From: Candidatus Nanopelagicaceae bacterium
GTDB taxonomy: Bacteria > Actinomycetota > Actinomycetes > Nanopelagicales > Nanopelagicaceae
Reading direction: 5' to 3'
Length of the DNA stretch: 40,091 bases
Assembly (NCBI GenBank): GCA_018883345.1
Contig: VEQG01000012.1
Span: forward strand, 1 to 40,091
Below are positions 32,388-40,091 of this stretch, piece by piece; position 1 is the first letter of the stretch; each line of letters begins with the position of its first letter. The notes beneath the pieces are model-generated. The model saw nothing but the letters and a program-made list of their open reading frames with translations, was not told the DNA's origin and did not search any database. The position numbers and the translations under genes were made by a program.

Positions 32388-33152
32388 ATGGCTTCAGCGA
32401 TTATTTACTTGGCGATTATTGGAATGTGGGTCGCCTATTTCTTGCCTCGCTGGATTCATACTCATGATGAGTTCTCTGGAAAATCTGTAGAACGATATAA
32501 GAGCGCACTTCGCGTAGTAGCTGGCGAAACTGAAAGTTCTTATTCACTTGCAATTCATACAGATCTCGATGCTCCATACAAGCAATCACAAGCATTAATG
32601 CGACGTCGAATAATTTTCGTTCTTATTTTTACTTCTCTATTAGCGACAAGTGTTGGTGCGGTGATGAATCTATTAAGTTGGTTATCAATCGGAATTCCAG
32701 TTTCTGGTTTTGTAATTTACTTAGCGCACACTCGCAGAACTATTAATCGCCAAAGAGTTCAACGTCGTCGCATAGAAGGTCTGCAAAGAACTACAAATGG
32801 TGTGTCGCATGTAAATCTCTCTGAAGTTGTGGCGCCAAAACAAGATTCTGAACTTTGGGTTCCATTGGCAGAACGAGAAATAACAGGAATTGTTTTGCTT
32901 CCACAAGGAAGTGCCGCATCCAGAAATGTCTGGACGCCTAATTCAATTCCAGCACCAACTTATGTAAACGCACCTAAAGCGGTAACTCCTAGAAGAATAA
33001 TTGATTTAACGACGCCAGGTCAGTGGAGTGAAGAGCAAGAGCGCTTGGCGCGTGAAGCGCTCGCTGCAGCAGCCCCAAGTGCAGATGAAGTATTCGATCA
33101 GCAACTTGCTGAAGAGGCAGCTAACAAGCGCGACCGCGCAGTTAATAGCTAA
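32388..33152 (+). CDS. glpR: GlpR-like membrane protein, receptor of the gephyrin-like protein
   Basis: 254 residues from ATG 32388; TTG 32379 is in frame. An N-terminal membrane helix (AIIYLAIIGMWVAYFLPRW) is followed by a cytoplasmic stretch with KSVERYKSALRVV, two more helices (about 82-120) and a polar tail with Pro-rich and Ala/Glu-rich parts. Topology and position after rimJ match actinobacterial GlpR, which recruits Glp to the divisome or pole. TAATCT 9 nt before the ATG is a possible -10 of a leaderless mRNA. The stop overlaps the convergent pmt gene by 4 nt. Confidence 0.75.
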   Translation: MASAIIYLAIIGMWVAYFLPRWIHTHDEFSGKSVERYKSALRVVAGETESSYSLAIHTDLDAPYKQSQALMRRRIIFVLIFTSLLATSVGAVMNLLSWLSIGIPVSGFVIYLAHTRRTINRQRVQRRRIEGLQRTTNGVSHVNLSEVVAPKQDSELWVPLAEREITGIVLLPQGSAASRNVWTPNSIPAPTYVNAPKAVTPRRIIDLTTPGQWSEEQERLAREALAAAAPSADEVFDQQLAEEAANKRDRAVNS

Positions 33153-34372
33153 ATCCAGGAGCTCCACCACATCCGTGAATACCACGCATCATATGTGGTT
33201 ATAGCACCAGTAAATATTGGGTAAAAGTAAACGAAATTTATTGCTACAACTATTACAGAAACCAGAATTATTTTTTTCAAGCGTTCGTCGTATTCATAAG
33301 CTATTTTCGCTAATAAAACGATTGCCAGAATTAAGAATGGTTGGAACACGATTGCGTAGAAAGTAAACACGGTACGTTCCTGAAAGAAGAACCATGGAAT
33401 GTAACCCGCCAATATTCCCAAGAACGGAATTAAAGAGGAGAGTTCGACTTCGCGCATCGCAAAGTTATGTAAGTTTATCCCAATCAAAAATATCAATGCA
33501 ATTGCACCAATCCACCAAAGTATTGGTGTGCCCAATGCCAAAACTTCCTGTGCACAACTTTTCGCATCGCAACCTTTTGGAGATTCATAGAAAAAAGAAG
33601 TTGGTCTTCCCATAACAATCCAACTCCAAGGATTGGCTTGGTAGGAATGATTTTCAGTCAAGCTGGTATGAAAACCAAGCATCTCTTTGTGATAATAAAT
33701 TAAAGAAAAAAATGGGTTGGATTTAGCTTCACGATCCCAGCCAAGTGATGAAGCAAACCAACCAAACCAACTTAAAATATAAATTGCACTTGAAGTAATT
33801 CCAACTCGGACCACCCTTATCAAATTTCTGTTTAAAATAAATTCAAGCATTAAGAAAACGAGAACAAAATACAATGCGCTCCACTTACTGCCCATCGCAA
33901 GTCCTAAATAGACCGCAAATGCCAGATATTTACCTTTAAGCCAAGAATTAACAGCCAGCAGAATAAATAGTGTTAAAAATATATCTAGTAAAGCGGTGCG
34001 AGACATCACTAAATTCAAACCATCTAACGCCATCAATAGCGCAGCAAGAGTGGCCCAATGGTTTTCATGGAAAATTCTTTTTGCAATTCGAGCTGTCAAA
34101 TAGACAGTTAATGTTCCGGCAATTGCCACTGCAATTCGCCAACCAAATTCATGATTGCCAAATAACTTGATTCCAGCGGCAATGAGCCATTTTCCAACCG
34201 GTGGATGTACTACAAATTCAGCGGCCCCATTAGTTACCTCAACGCCATGCTTCAAATAATCGCGTGCGCCATCTACGTAGTAGATCTCGTCAAAGACCAG
34301 ACCCTTTGGAGTGGAAAGGTTGAAGATTCTTAGCAAGAAGGCCAGGAAGGTTATGACCAACGTTGGAAACAT
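33149..34372 (-). CDS. pmt: Dolichyl/polyprenyl-phosphate-mannose protein mannosyltransferase
   Basis: GT39 family integral membrane protein; 407 residues from ATG 34372 or 417 from GTG 34402. FDEIYYVDGARDYLKHG carries the Asp-Glu catalytic pair of Pmt in the first extracytoplasmic loop, and HPPVGKWL follows. NHSYQANPWSWIVMGRPTSF and the closing WYSRMWWSSWI are typical of the actinobacterial enzymes. About ten membrane helices. It O-mannosylates exported proteins with a Sec substrate and polyprenyl-P-mannose. Adjacent and divergent to rsmI, as in mycobacteria. With the long start, pmt and rsmI would begin on neighbouring bases; the shorter start leaves 30 bp. Confidence 0.88.
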   Translation of the reverse strand: MFPTLVITFLAFLLRIFNLSTPKGLVFDEIYYVDGARDYLKHGVEVTNGAAEFVVHPPVGKWLIAAGIKLFGNHEFGWRIAVAIAGTLTVYLTARIAKRIFHENHWATLAALLMALDGLNLVMSRTALLDIFLTLFILLAVNSWLKGKYLAFAVYLGLAMGSKWSALYFVLVFLMLEFILNRNLIRVVRVGITSSAIYILSWFGWFASSLGWDREAKSNPFFSLIYYHKEMLGFHTSLTENHSYQANPWSWIVMGRPTSFFYESPKGCDAKSCAQEVLALGTPILWWIGAIALIFLIGINLHNFAMREVELSSLIPFLGILAGYIPWFFFQERTVFTFYAIVFQPFLILAIVLLAKIAYEYDERLKKIILVSVIVVAINFVYFYPIFTGAITTYDAWYSRMWWSSWI

Positions 34373-34402
34373 AAGTAAAGAGTAGATGAGATGATTGCGC
34401 AC

Positions 34403-35242
34403 ATGAAGTTGATACTTGCTGGTGTGCCGCTTGGCAATCCAGGCGATGCTTCAACTCGACTCATTGAAGCTATCGGCTCCGCAACAATTATTGCGGCAGA
34501 GGATTCACGACGTTTTCAACGCCTTTGCCAGGATTTAGGAGTTAAAAGTGGCGCCAAAGTACTCTCTTTTTTCGAGGGCAATGAAGAAGAACGGACCACT
34601 CTGCTTATAAATGAATTAAAAAATGGCGCGGTGGTTTTGGTTGTTACTGATGCTGGAATGCCAACGGTTAGCGACCCAGGCTTTAAATTAGTTCGCGCAG
34701 CAATCGAAGAAAATATCCCAGTAGAAGTCTTGCCTGGTCCAAGTGCAGTGACTACAGCTTTGGCATTATCAGGATTACCAACAGATCGTTTTTGCTTTGA
34801 AGGTTTCGTGCCTAGAACCAAGGGAGCACGTGAAACCTTCTTTGAAAATTTGAAATTTGAAAATCGAACTATAGTTTTCTTTGAAGCGCCACATCGACTA
34901 ATTGAAACTCTAGAAGTAGCAATTTCGGTTTTGGGTGATACTAGAGAAGCCGCGCTTTGCCGTGAAATGACCAAAACTTATGAAGAGACTATTCGTGGCT
35001 CTTTAAGTCAGATTTATAGCTGGGCAAAGTCAAAAGAAATCTTGGGCGAGATCACGGTAGTTGTTAGTGGCGCCACTGCAGGTGCAAAAATGCTGAGCCA
35101 GCAAGAGATTATTGAGGCGGTTCGTAGATATGAAAGCGTCGGAATGGATAGAAAAGAAGCGATTTCTGCAGTCGCATCCGAGTTAGAACTACCAAAACGT
35201 GAAGTATTTGATGCGATGGTTGCAGCTAAAAACGTCCAATAG
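34403..35242 (+). CDS. rsmI: 16S rRNA (cytidine1402-2'-O)-methyltransferase
   Basis: 279 residues from ATG 34403 (MKLILAGVPLGNPGD aligns with the family start; ATG 34391 would overlap pmt). SAM-binding tetrapyrrole-methylase fold: AEDSRRFQRL, VVTDAGMPTVSDPG, EVLPGPSAVTTALALSGLP and FFEAPHRL are all characteristic. It 2'-O-methylates C1402 in the ribosomal P site. The C-terminal helical domain is present. Its TAG overlaps the -10-like TAGAAT before metG, and the genes are 9 bp apart. Confidence 0.92.
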   Translation: MKLILAGVPLGNPGDASTRLIEAIGSATIIAAEDSRRFQRLCQDLGVKSGAKVLSFFEGNEEERTTLLINELKNGAVVLVVTDAGMPTVSDPGFKLVRAAIEENIPVEVLPGPSAVTTALALSGLPTDRFCFEGFVPRTKGARETFFENLKFENRTIVFFEAPHRLIETLEVAISVLGDTREAALCREMTKTYEETIRGSLSQIYSWAKSKEILGEITVVVSGATAGAKMLSQQEIIEAVRRYESVGMDRKEAISAVASELELPKREVFDAMVAAKNVQ

Positions 35243-35245
35243 AAT
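35240..35245 (+). promoter_or_regulatory. -10 box for leaderless metG mRNA
   Basis: TAGAAT lies 6 nt before the metG ATG and no Shine-Dalgarno sequence is seen, the arrangement of leaderless actinobacterial transcripts. It overlaps the rsmI stop codon. No convincing -35 box was found. Confidence 0.5.
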
Positions 35246-35251
35246 AATGAC

Positions 35252-36823
35252 ATGAGCGCCGATTCAAGAGAGAAGTCGTACTACGTAACGACGCCAATTT
35301 ATTATGTAAATGATGCGCCGCATATTGGTCACGCCTATACAACAGTTGCCGGTGATGTGTTGACTCGTTGGCATCGTCAAAAGGGTGTACCAACTTGGTA
35401 TTTGACCGGCACCGACGAACACGGTCAAAAAGTAATGCGAACTGCAGATGCAAATAATGTGGCGCCACAAGATTGGGTCGATAAATTAGTGGCAGATGCT
35501 TGGCTCCCAAATTGGAAAGCTCTAAATATTGCTAACGATGATTTCATTCGCACCACATCTGAACGTCATACAAAACGGGTACAAAATTTTCTTCAGAAAT
35601 TAAAAGATGCGGGATTCATTTACGCAGGGAAATTTGAAGGTCCATATTGTGTTGGTTGTGAGGAATTTAAATTACCGGGCGACTTGATTGATGATAAAGG
35701 GCAGAAACTCTGTCCAATTCATAGCAAGCCAGTTGAAATTGTCGACGAGGACAATTGGTTTTTCAAGCTATCTGATTTTCGAGAATCGCTTTTAAAACAT
35801 TACAAGGAGAATCCCGAAGCTTGCCAACCTGAAAGTGCTAGAAATGAAGTAATTTCATTCCTGGAAGGTGAAGTAAGAGATCTTTCAATTTCTCGCTCCA
35901 CATTTAATTGGGGTATCCCAGTGCCTTGGGATACCAAGCAAGTTGTTTACGTTTGGTTTGATGCATTACTTAATTACGCGACCGCTGTCGGATTAGGTGA
36001 TAATCCAGATTCTGAAGGTGGTCAGAAATTTGCCAAAACTTGGCCAGCTGATGTTCATTTAGTTGGAAAAGATATTCTCCGCTTTCATGCAGTAATTTGG
36101 CCGGCAATGTTGATGGCCGCCGGATTGCCAGTTCCAGGAAAAGTCTTCGCACATGGCTGGTTATTGGTCGGTGGCGAAAAAATGTCAAAGAGCAAGCTAA
36201 CCGGTATTGCACCTAGCGATATCACCAATCATTTTGGAGTAGATGCGTTTCGCTATTACTTCATGAGGGCAATTCCATTTGGTAGTGACGGTTCTTTCTC
36301 CTGGGAAGACATGGGCGCTCGATATACAAGTGAATTGGCTAATGATTTTGGTAATTTGGCTTCACGCTTAACTGCAATGATCGAAAAGTATTGTGATGGC
36401 GTAATACCAGCACCTGCAAATGGTGGTGAATTAGCTGAGCTCTTAAGCAAAACAGTTAGCACTGCTGATAACGCTATGTGTGCACTTGATTTTCAAGGTG
36501 GAATTTTGGCAATTATGGATTTCTGTAAACGAATAAATCTTTATGTTACAGAGACTGAACCATGGGTTTTAGCTAAAGATTCTGCAAATAAAGCAAAGCT
36601 AGAAGAAGTTTTATATAACACCGCCGAAGGTATTAGAGCGTTAGCAGTTTTATTACATCCAGTAATGCCAGAAACTTGTGAAAAATTATGGGACTCACTC
36701 GGAGCTAATACACTCGGTTCAATTTCTGAGCAAAAAATTGGAGAAGTGGCGAATTGGGGAACTCTCCCAGCAGGCTCAAAAGTTTCAAAGAGTGCGCCAC
36801 TATTTCCGCGATTGGAAGAGTAA
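35252..36823 (+). CDS. metG: Methionyl-tRNA synthetase
   Basis: 523 residues, the class I short form without a C-terminal tRNA-binding domain. PHIGHAY is the HIGH motif and GEKMSKSK the KMSKS loop. A zinc-knuckle-like insert has CVGCEEF and a further Cys-Pro (CPIHSKP), giving one partial Cys set rather than two full knuckles. It charges tRNA-Met. Position between rsmI and tatD is conserved in Actinobacteria. The tatD gene starts directly after its TAA. Confidence 0.95.
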   Translation: MSADSREKSYYVTTPIYYVNDAPHIGHAYTTVAGDVLTRWHRQKGVPTWYLTGTDEHGQKVMRTADANNVAPQDWVDKLVADAWLPNWKALNIANDDFIRTTSERHTKRVQNFLQKLKDAGFIYAGKFEGPYCVGCEEFKLPGDLIDDKGQKLCPIHSKPVEIVDEDNWFFKLSDFRESLLKHYKENPEACQPESARNEVISFLEGEVRDLSISRSTFNWGIPVPWDTKQVVYVWFDALLNYATAVGLGDNPDSEGGQKFAKTWPADVHLVGKDILRFHAVIWPAMLMAAGLPVPGKVFAHGWLLVGGEKMSKSKLTGIAPSDITNHFGVDAFRYYFMRAIPFGSDGSFSWEDMGARYTSELANDFGNLASRLTAMIEKYCDGVIPAPANGGELAELLSKTVSTADNAMCALDFQGGILAIMDFCKRINLYVTETEPWVLAKDSANKAKLEEVLYNTAEGIRALAVLLHPVMPETCEKLWDSLGANTLGSISEQKIGEVANWGTLPAGSKVSKSAPLFPRLEE

Positions 36824-37681
36824 TTGGCTGATCGCCACAATCGCGATATTGATCGCCCGCTTGCACCGGCACCAGAGCCATTAAAGGTCAGTGCAATCGA
36901 TGCGCATGCGCATTTAGAGATAGTTACAAATACCGAACCAGATTCCCCTGAAGTTGCAGAGGTCATTGCCGATGCGGCAGCTGCTGGCATAGATCGAATT
37001 GTCCAAGTTGGGTATTCAGCCGAACAATCAAAATGGTGTGTGCGACTTGCTGAGCTATATCCAAAGCAAGTCTTGGCTGCGGTAGCGCTTCACCCTAATG
37101 AAGCACCCATAGTTTCAGATTTAGAAGCTGATCTTGCAATCATTTCTGAACTAGCAAAACACCCAAGAGTTCGAGCGATTGGTGAAACAGGTTTGGATTA
37201 CTTCCGAACACCTCTTGAATTGCAAGAGATTCAAAGAGAATCCTTTAGAAGGCATATTCAAATTGCAAAGGATAATAAATTAGCTTTAGTAATTCATGAT
37301 CGCGATGCACACGAAGATGTATTGAAGGTATTGGAAGATGTCGGAGCGCCCGATAAAACAATCTTTCATTGTTATTCAGGTGATTTAGAGATGGCGAAAT
37401 ATTGTGCCGCACGTGGATATGTTCTTTCATTTGCCGGCACCGTAACCTTTAAGAATGCCCCAGCATTGCGGGAAGCGGTTAAATATGTGCCAGATGAGTT
37501 GCTCTTGGTTGAAACCGATTCTCCATTTCTTGCACCTAGTCCTCATAGAGGGGCGTTAAACACCCCCGCTCAAATAGCTAACATCGTCCGATTTATTGCA
37601 GATGAGCGCAACGTGGATCCTGAGCATATTGCTGCAGTTACTTCCGCTAATACCGTCCGACTATTTGGTTCATTCGAATAA
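36824..37681 (+). CDS. tatD: TatD-family metal-dependent hydrolase
   Basis: 285 residues starting at TTG 36824, right after the metG stop, with GGAAG 6 nt upstream. Metal ligands: IDAHAHLE (DxHxH), GETGLDYFR (Glu), IHDRDAH (His), FHCYSGD (His) and ETDSPFLAPSP (Asp). Acts as a 3'-5' exonuclease or deoxyribonuclease in the TatD family. An extra 25 residues at the N-terminus are polar (RDIDRPLAPAPEP) and may be partly untranslated. The ksgA gene overlaps by one base; rpfB, which sits between them in mycobacteria, is absent. Confidence 0.92.
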   Translation: MADRHNRDIDRPLAPAPEPLKVSAIDAHAHLEIVTNTEPDSPEVAEVIADAAAAGIDRIVQVGYSAEQSKWCVRLAELYPKQVLAAVALHPNEAPIVSDLEADLAIISELAKHPRVRAIGETGLDYFRTPLELQEIQRESFRRHIQIAKDNKLALVIHDRDAHEDVLKVLEDVGAPDKTIFHCYSGDLEMAKYCAARGYVLSFAGTVTFKNAPALREAVKYVPDELLLVETDSPFLAPSPHRGALNTPAQIANIVRFIADERNVDPEHIAAVTSANTVRLFGSFE

Positions 37682-38502
37682 TGTCTTTATTAGGCGCGAC
37701 TGAAATTCGCGAATTAGCAGCGAAATTAGAATTAAATCCTTCAAAAGGTTTGGGACAAAATTTCGTAATTGATGGCAATGTTTGTCAAAGAATTGTTCGT
37801 CAAGTGCAAATTACAAGTGAGGATGTGGCACTTGAAATTGGTCCCGGTCTTGGATCTTTAACTCTTGCCATACTTGAAACCGGTACACCATTAATTGCAA
37901 TTGAAATTGATGATCGCTTGGCAAAGCAACTTCCGATTACAGTTGAAGCGCATAATCCAGGCGCTGATTTAATAGTGATTAATAAGGATGCGCTAGTTAT
38001 TTCTGAATTACCGAGAAATCCAACGGTGTTAGTGGCGAATTTGCCATACAACGTCTCAGTGCCGGTGCTATTGAATTTATTAGAGCGATTTCCATCTTTA
38101 CGCGAAGGTGTAGTTATGGTCCAAGCCGAAGTCGCAGATCGACTTGCAGCGAAACCTGGCAATAAAGATTATGGTGTGCCAAGTCTAAAAAGTGCTTGGT
38201 GGGCAGATCTTGAACTAGCTGGCAACATTGCGCGGAGTATTTTCTGGCCGGTGCCAAATGTGGATTCAAAACTGGTTTACTTTAAACGTCACAGTCCACT
38301 TGGAGATGAAGATTTTCGCCACAAAGTTTTCGCCTTGATTGATGCAGCTTTCTCGCAACGTCGAAAAATGATTCGATCTGCAATGTCTTCAGTATTGGGT
38401 GAAAATTCAGAATCAATAATCAAAAACGCTGGTATCGATCCAACATTGCGTGGTGAGGCGTTAGACATTTCTGCATACATCGCGATTGCGAAGCAAATTT
38501 AA
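37681..38502 (+). CDS. rsmA: 16S rRNA dimethyladenosine transferase RsmA (KsgA)
   Basis: 273 residues. SAM motif ALEIGPGLGSLT, substrate motif VANLPYNVSVPVL (NLPY), and GLGQNFVID at the N-terminus, with AFSQRRKMIRSAM near the C-terminus. It dimethylates A1518 and A1519 of 16S rRNA late in 30S assembly. The ATG overlaps the tatD stop by one base. All key residues are present. Confidence 0.95.
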   Translation: MSLLGATEIRELAAKLELNPSKGLGQNFVIDGNVCQRIVRQVQITSEDVALEIGPGLGSLTLAILETGTPLIAIEIDDRLAKQLPITVEAHNPGADLIVINKDALVISELPRNPTVLVANLPYNVSVPVLLNLLERFPSLREGVVMVQAEVADRLAAKPGNKDYGVPSLKSAWWADLELAGNIARSIFWPVPNVDSKLVYFKRHSPLGDEDFRHKVFALIDAAFSQRRKMIRSAMSSVLGENSESIIKNAGIDPTLRGEALDISAYIAIAKQI

Positions 38503-38513
38503 AATAAAACTAC

Positions 38514-38519
38514 TACGCT
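38514..38519 (+). promoter_or_regulatory. -10 box for leaderless ispE mRNA
   Basis: TACGCT (TANNNT) lies 6 nt before the ispE ATG; no Shine-Dalgarno sequence in the 23-bp gap after rsmA. Same geometry as before metG and the small ORF at 26647. Confidence 0.45.
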
Positions 38520-38525
38520 GATGCC

Positions 38526-39437
38526 ATGCGATATAAATCCGTAGAGGTTCAGGCTCCTGCGAAGGTTAACCTGCAATTATCTGTGGGCCCTAAAGAAGCG
38601 GATGGATATCATCAAGTAGTTACGGTTTTTCAAGCAGTATCGCTCATGGATGTGTTAAAAATTTCTGAGAGCGACCAATTCGCAATCTCAATTAAAGGCG
38701 ATTACACGACAGGTGTCCCGCTAGATCAAAGCAATTTGGTATTCAAGGCGGTTCAGTTAATGTCTGAAAAATTCGATACCAGCACAAAACTGGATGTAGA
38801 GATTAATAAAAGCATTCCAGTAGCGGGCGGAATGGCTGGTGGCAGCGCAGATGCAGCGGCAACTTTGCTTGGTATCGATCAACTTTATGGACTCGGACTT
38901 ACGAAAGATGAATTGGGGGAAGTCGCGCGTAATTTAGGCAGCGATGTACCTTTCATGTTGCATGGTGGTACTGCTGTAGGCCGTGGACACGGCGATGAAA
39001 TTACGCCAGCACTTTCGCGCGGCACTTATCACTGGGTAATTGCGGTATCTAGTTCTGGACTATCGACTCCTGCAGTTTATGGAGAGTGCGATCGACTTCG
39101 AACCGGTTTAGATATAAAGGCTCCTTCATTAAATGATGAATTACTTCAGTCACTGCTATCAGGAGATTCTGTGAGAGTAGGTAAATCACTTAATAACGAT
39201 TTACAAGCAGCAGCCTGTTCGTTAAGGCCGGCACTTAGATTAATTCTGGATACCGGAAATGAATACGGCGCACTGGGTGGCATTGTTTCAGGGTCAGGCC
39301 CATCAGTTGCATTCTTGGTTGCCGATGAGGATCACTCTCTCGATCTGGCAGTGGCGCTTACTTCAAGTGGCGTAGTGGGAAGCGTTGCGCGAGCACAAGG
39401 TCCGGTACCTGGTGCAAAAGTAATTTCAGTAAATTAA
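38526..39437 (+). CDS. ispE: 4-Diphosphocytidyl-2-C-methyl-D-erythritol kinase
   Basis: 303 residues, GHMP kinase. N-terminal APAKVNLQLSVG and ATP loop PVAGGMAGGSADAAATL are diagnostic; GSGPSVAFL is the third motif. It phosphorylates CDP-ME in the MEP isoprenoid pathway, supplying the polyprenyl carrier of cell wall and mannosylation. Likely leaderless. The gene order rsmA-ispE is typical for Actinobacteria. Confidence 0.95.
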   Translation: MRYKSVEVQAPAKVNLQLSVGPKEADGYHQVVTVFQAVSLMDVLKISESDQFAISIKGDYTTGVPLDQSNLVFKAVQLMSEKFDTSTKLDVEINKSIPVAGGMAGGSADAAATLLGIDQLYGLGLTKDELGEVARNLGSDVPFMLHGGTAVGRGHGDEITPALSRGTYHWVIAVSSSGLSTPAVYGECDRLRTGLDIKAPSLNDELLQSLLSGDSVRVGKSLNNDLQAAACSLRPALRLILDTGNEYGALGGIVSGSGPSVAFLVADEDHSLDLAVALTSSGVVGSVARAQGPVPGAKVISVN

Positions 39438-39446
39438 TTTATTTAA

Positions 39447-39932
39447 CTATTCAAAATGTATTGCTAATTCGCGTAAAAGTGCCGCCAGCTGGCTTTGTTC
39501 ACTTTTATTGAGCATCTTCAGTAATTCGCGTTCTCTACTAAGCAAATCTTCCATTGCGCTATCTACAGCTTTTGCGCCAGCTTTAGTTAAAGTTACTAAA
39601 CTTCCACGACCATCACTTGGATCTTGCGTACGTGTAATTAAACCTAGCTCTTCCAGTCGATCTAATCTATTTGTCATTGTGCCACTGGTAACCATGGTCT
39701 CTTGAATTAATTGTCCAGGAGATAGTTGATATGGGTCTCCAACTCGGCGCAGTGAAGCCAATACATCGAATCCCCATGTATCTAATTCTGCGAACGCATT
39801 CCTTCGGGCAATATCTAAATGTTTTGAAATTCTCGTAATTCGAGAGAGCACTGTAAGTGGCGAAAAATCCAAATCAGGTCGCTCTTTCTGCCAAGCAGCT
39901 ATTAGGCGATCCACTTCATCTTTATCGTTCAT
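39447..39932 (-). CDS. MarR-family transcription regulator
   Basis: 161 residues from ATG 39932. Winged helix: LSPGQLIQETMVTSGTMTNRLDRLEELGLI is the recognition region, cut here by the wing RTQDPSDGRGSLVTLT. N- and C-terminal helices form the dimer domain. The open frame extends to 40079, but that part lies antisense to tRNA-Gln, so the shorter start is chosen. Ligand and targets unknown. It converges with ispE over a 9-bp gap; no terminator seen. Confidence 0.85.
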   Translation of the reverse strand: MNDKDEVDRLIAAWQKERPDLDFSPLTVLSRITRISKHLDIARRNAFAELDTWGFDVLASLRRVGDPYQLSPGQLIQETMVTSGTMTNRLDRLEELGLITRTQDPSDGRGSLVTLTKAGAKAVDSAMEDLLSRERELLKMLNKSEQSQLAALLRELAIHFE

Positions 39933-40003
39933 ATCCGCGCAAAGGTTATCGCCTACCGAAATGAGATTTTGGCGAAATGCCGTTTTTACGAGAGAATACG
40001 GGT

Positions 40004-40078
40004 TCCGCCATTGTGTAGTGGCTAGCACATGGGCCTTTGAAGCCCAGGGTCCTGGATCGATACCAGGTGGCGGAGCCA
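40004..40078 (+). tRNA. tRNA-Gln (anticodon TTG)
   Basis: Acceptor stem TCCGCCA/TGGCGGA, D arm GTGT/GCAC, anticodon stem TGGGC/GCCCA with loop CTTTGAA (anticodon TTG), T stem CCTGG/CCAGG, discriminator G and encoded CCA. The T loop reads ATCGATA, so position 54 is A instead of the usual T. The adjacent base run is otherwise regular. Confidence 0.93.
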
Positions 40079-40091
40079 CCTTTAGAAAATT

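Noticed and set aside
39447-40079. A 210-residue MarR protein starting at 40079
   Set aside because: The extra 49 residues are encoded antisense to tRNA-Gln; ATG 39932 gives a normal MarR length.
1-40091. Insertion sequences, prophage or integrative element
   Set aside because: No transposase, integrase, phage gene or flanking direct repeat was seen; the two tRNA genes have no neighbouring integrase or attachment repeat.

Overview
The window is bacterial, gene-dense and AT-rich, with few intergenic gaps and many 1-8 nt gene overlaps. It has an actinobacterial core. A WhiB7-type regulator sits beside an adnA-adnB-nudC-uvrD2 helicase/nuclease cluster, and a second cluster runs 5-FTHF cyclo-ligase, gephyrin-like protein, rimJ, glpR, pmt, rsmI, metG, tatD, rsmA, ispE. 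From memory this is close to Mycobacterium tuberculosis Rv3202c-Rv3197A and Rv0991c-Rv1011. Low GC with this content suggests a streamlined aquatic actinobacterium such as the acI lineage (Nanopelagicales). That placement is an inference; no marker tree was possible.

Layout. 1-1027: 3' part of an M6-like metalloprotease with a repeat tail. 1075-2994 (-): amidotransferase and Fe-dependent alcohol dehydrogenase. 3075-7096: a sulfide/persulfide locus with a divergent SQR-like flavoprotein, a perfect operator palindrome, a CstR-type repressor, a rhodanese lipoprotein, a CoA-disulfide reductase-rhodanese fusion and two paralogous tiny Cys-rich proteins. 7124-15669: AdnA, AdnB, NudC and UvrD2. 15781-16369: a 50-codon leader ORF, a terminator with a competing antiterminator, and whiB7. 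16378-20031 (-): homospermidine synthase, a membrane diguanylate cyclase and a secreted protein with a carbohydrate-binding-like segment. 20119-23749 (-): a coupled operon of saccharopine-dehydrogenase-like, GMC oxidoreductase and SDR genes. Then come tRNA-Arg(CCT), a YaaA-like protein, an MmpL transporter, FmdB, CopC-like and CopD-CtaG proteins, an EamA transporter, the second conserved cluster, a MarR regulator and tRNA-Gln(TTG).

Most notable. (1) The cst-like persulfide locus carries two copies of an uncharacterised six-Cys mini-protein. (2) The whiB7 leader can fold into mutually exclusive terminator and antiterminator structures, and the key strand lies inside the last codons of the leader ORF, as expected for ribosome-controlled attenuation. 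(3) The MoeA/gephyrin homologue is strongly shortened and has lost the cofactor motif but keeps its GlpR partner gene, which points to a cell-division rather than a molybdenum-cofactor role. (4) The CopC-like protein has lost both copper-binding histidines. No CRISPR array, insertion sequence or prophage was seen.
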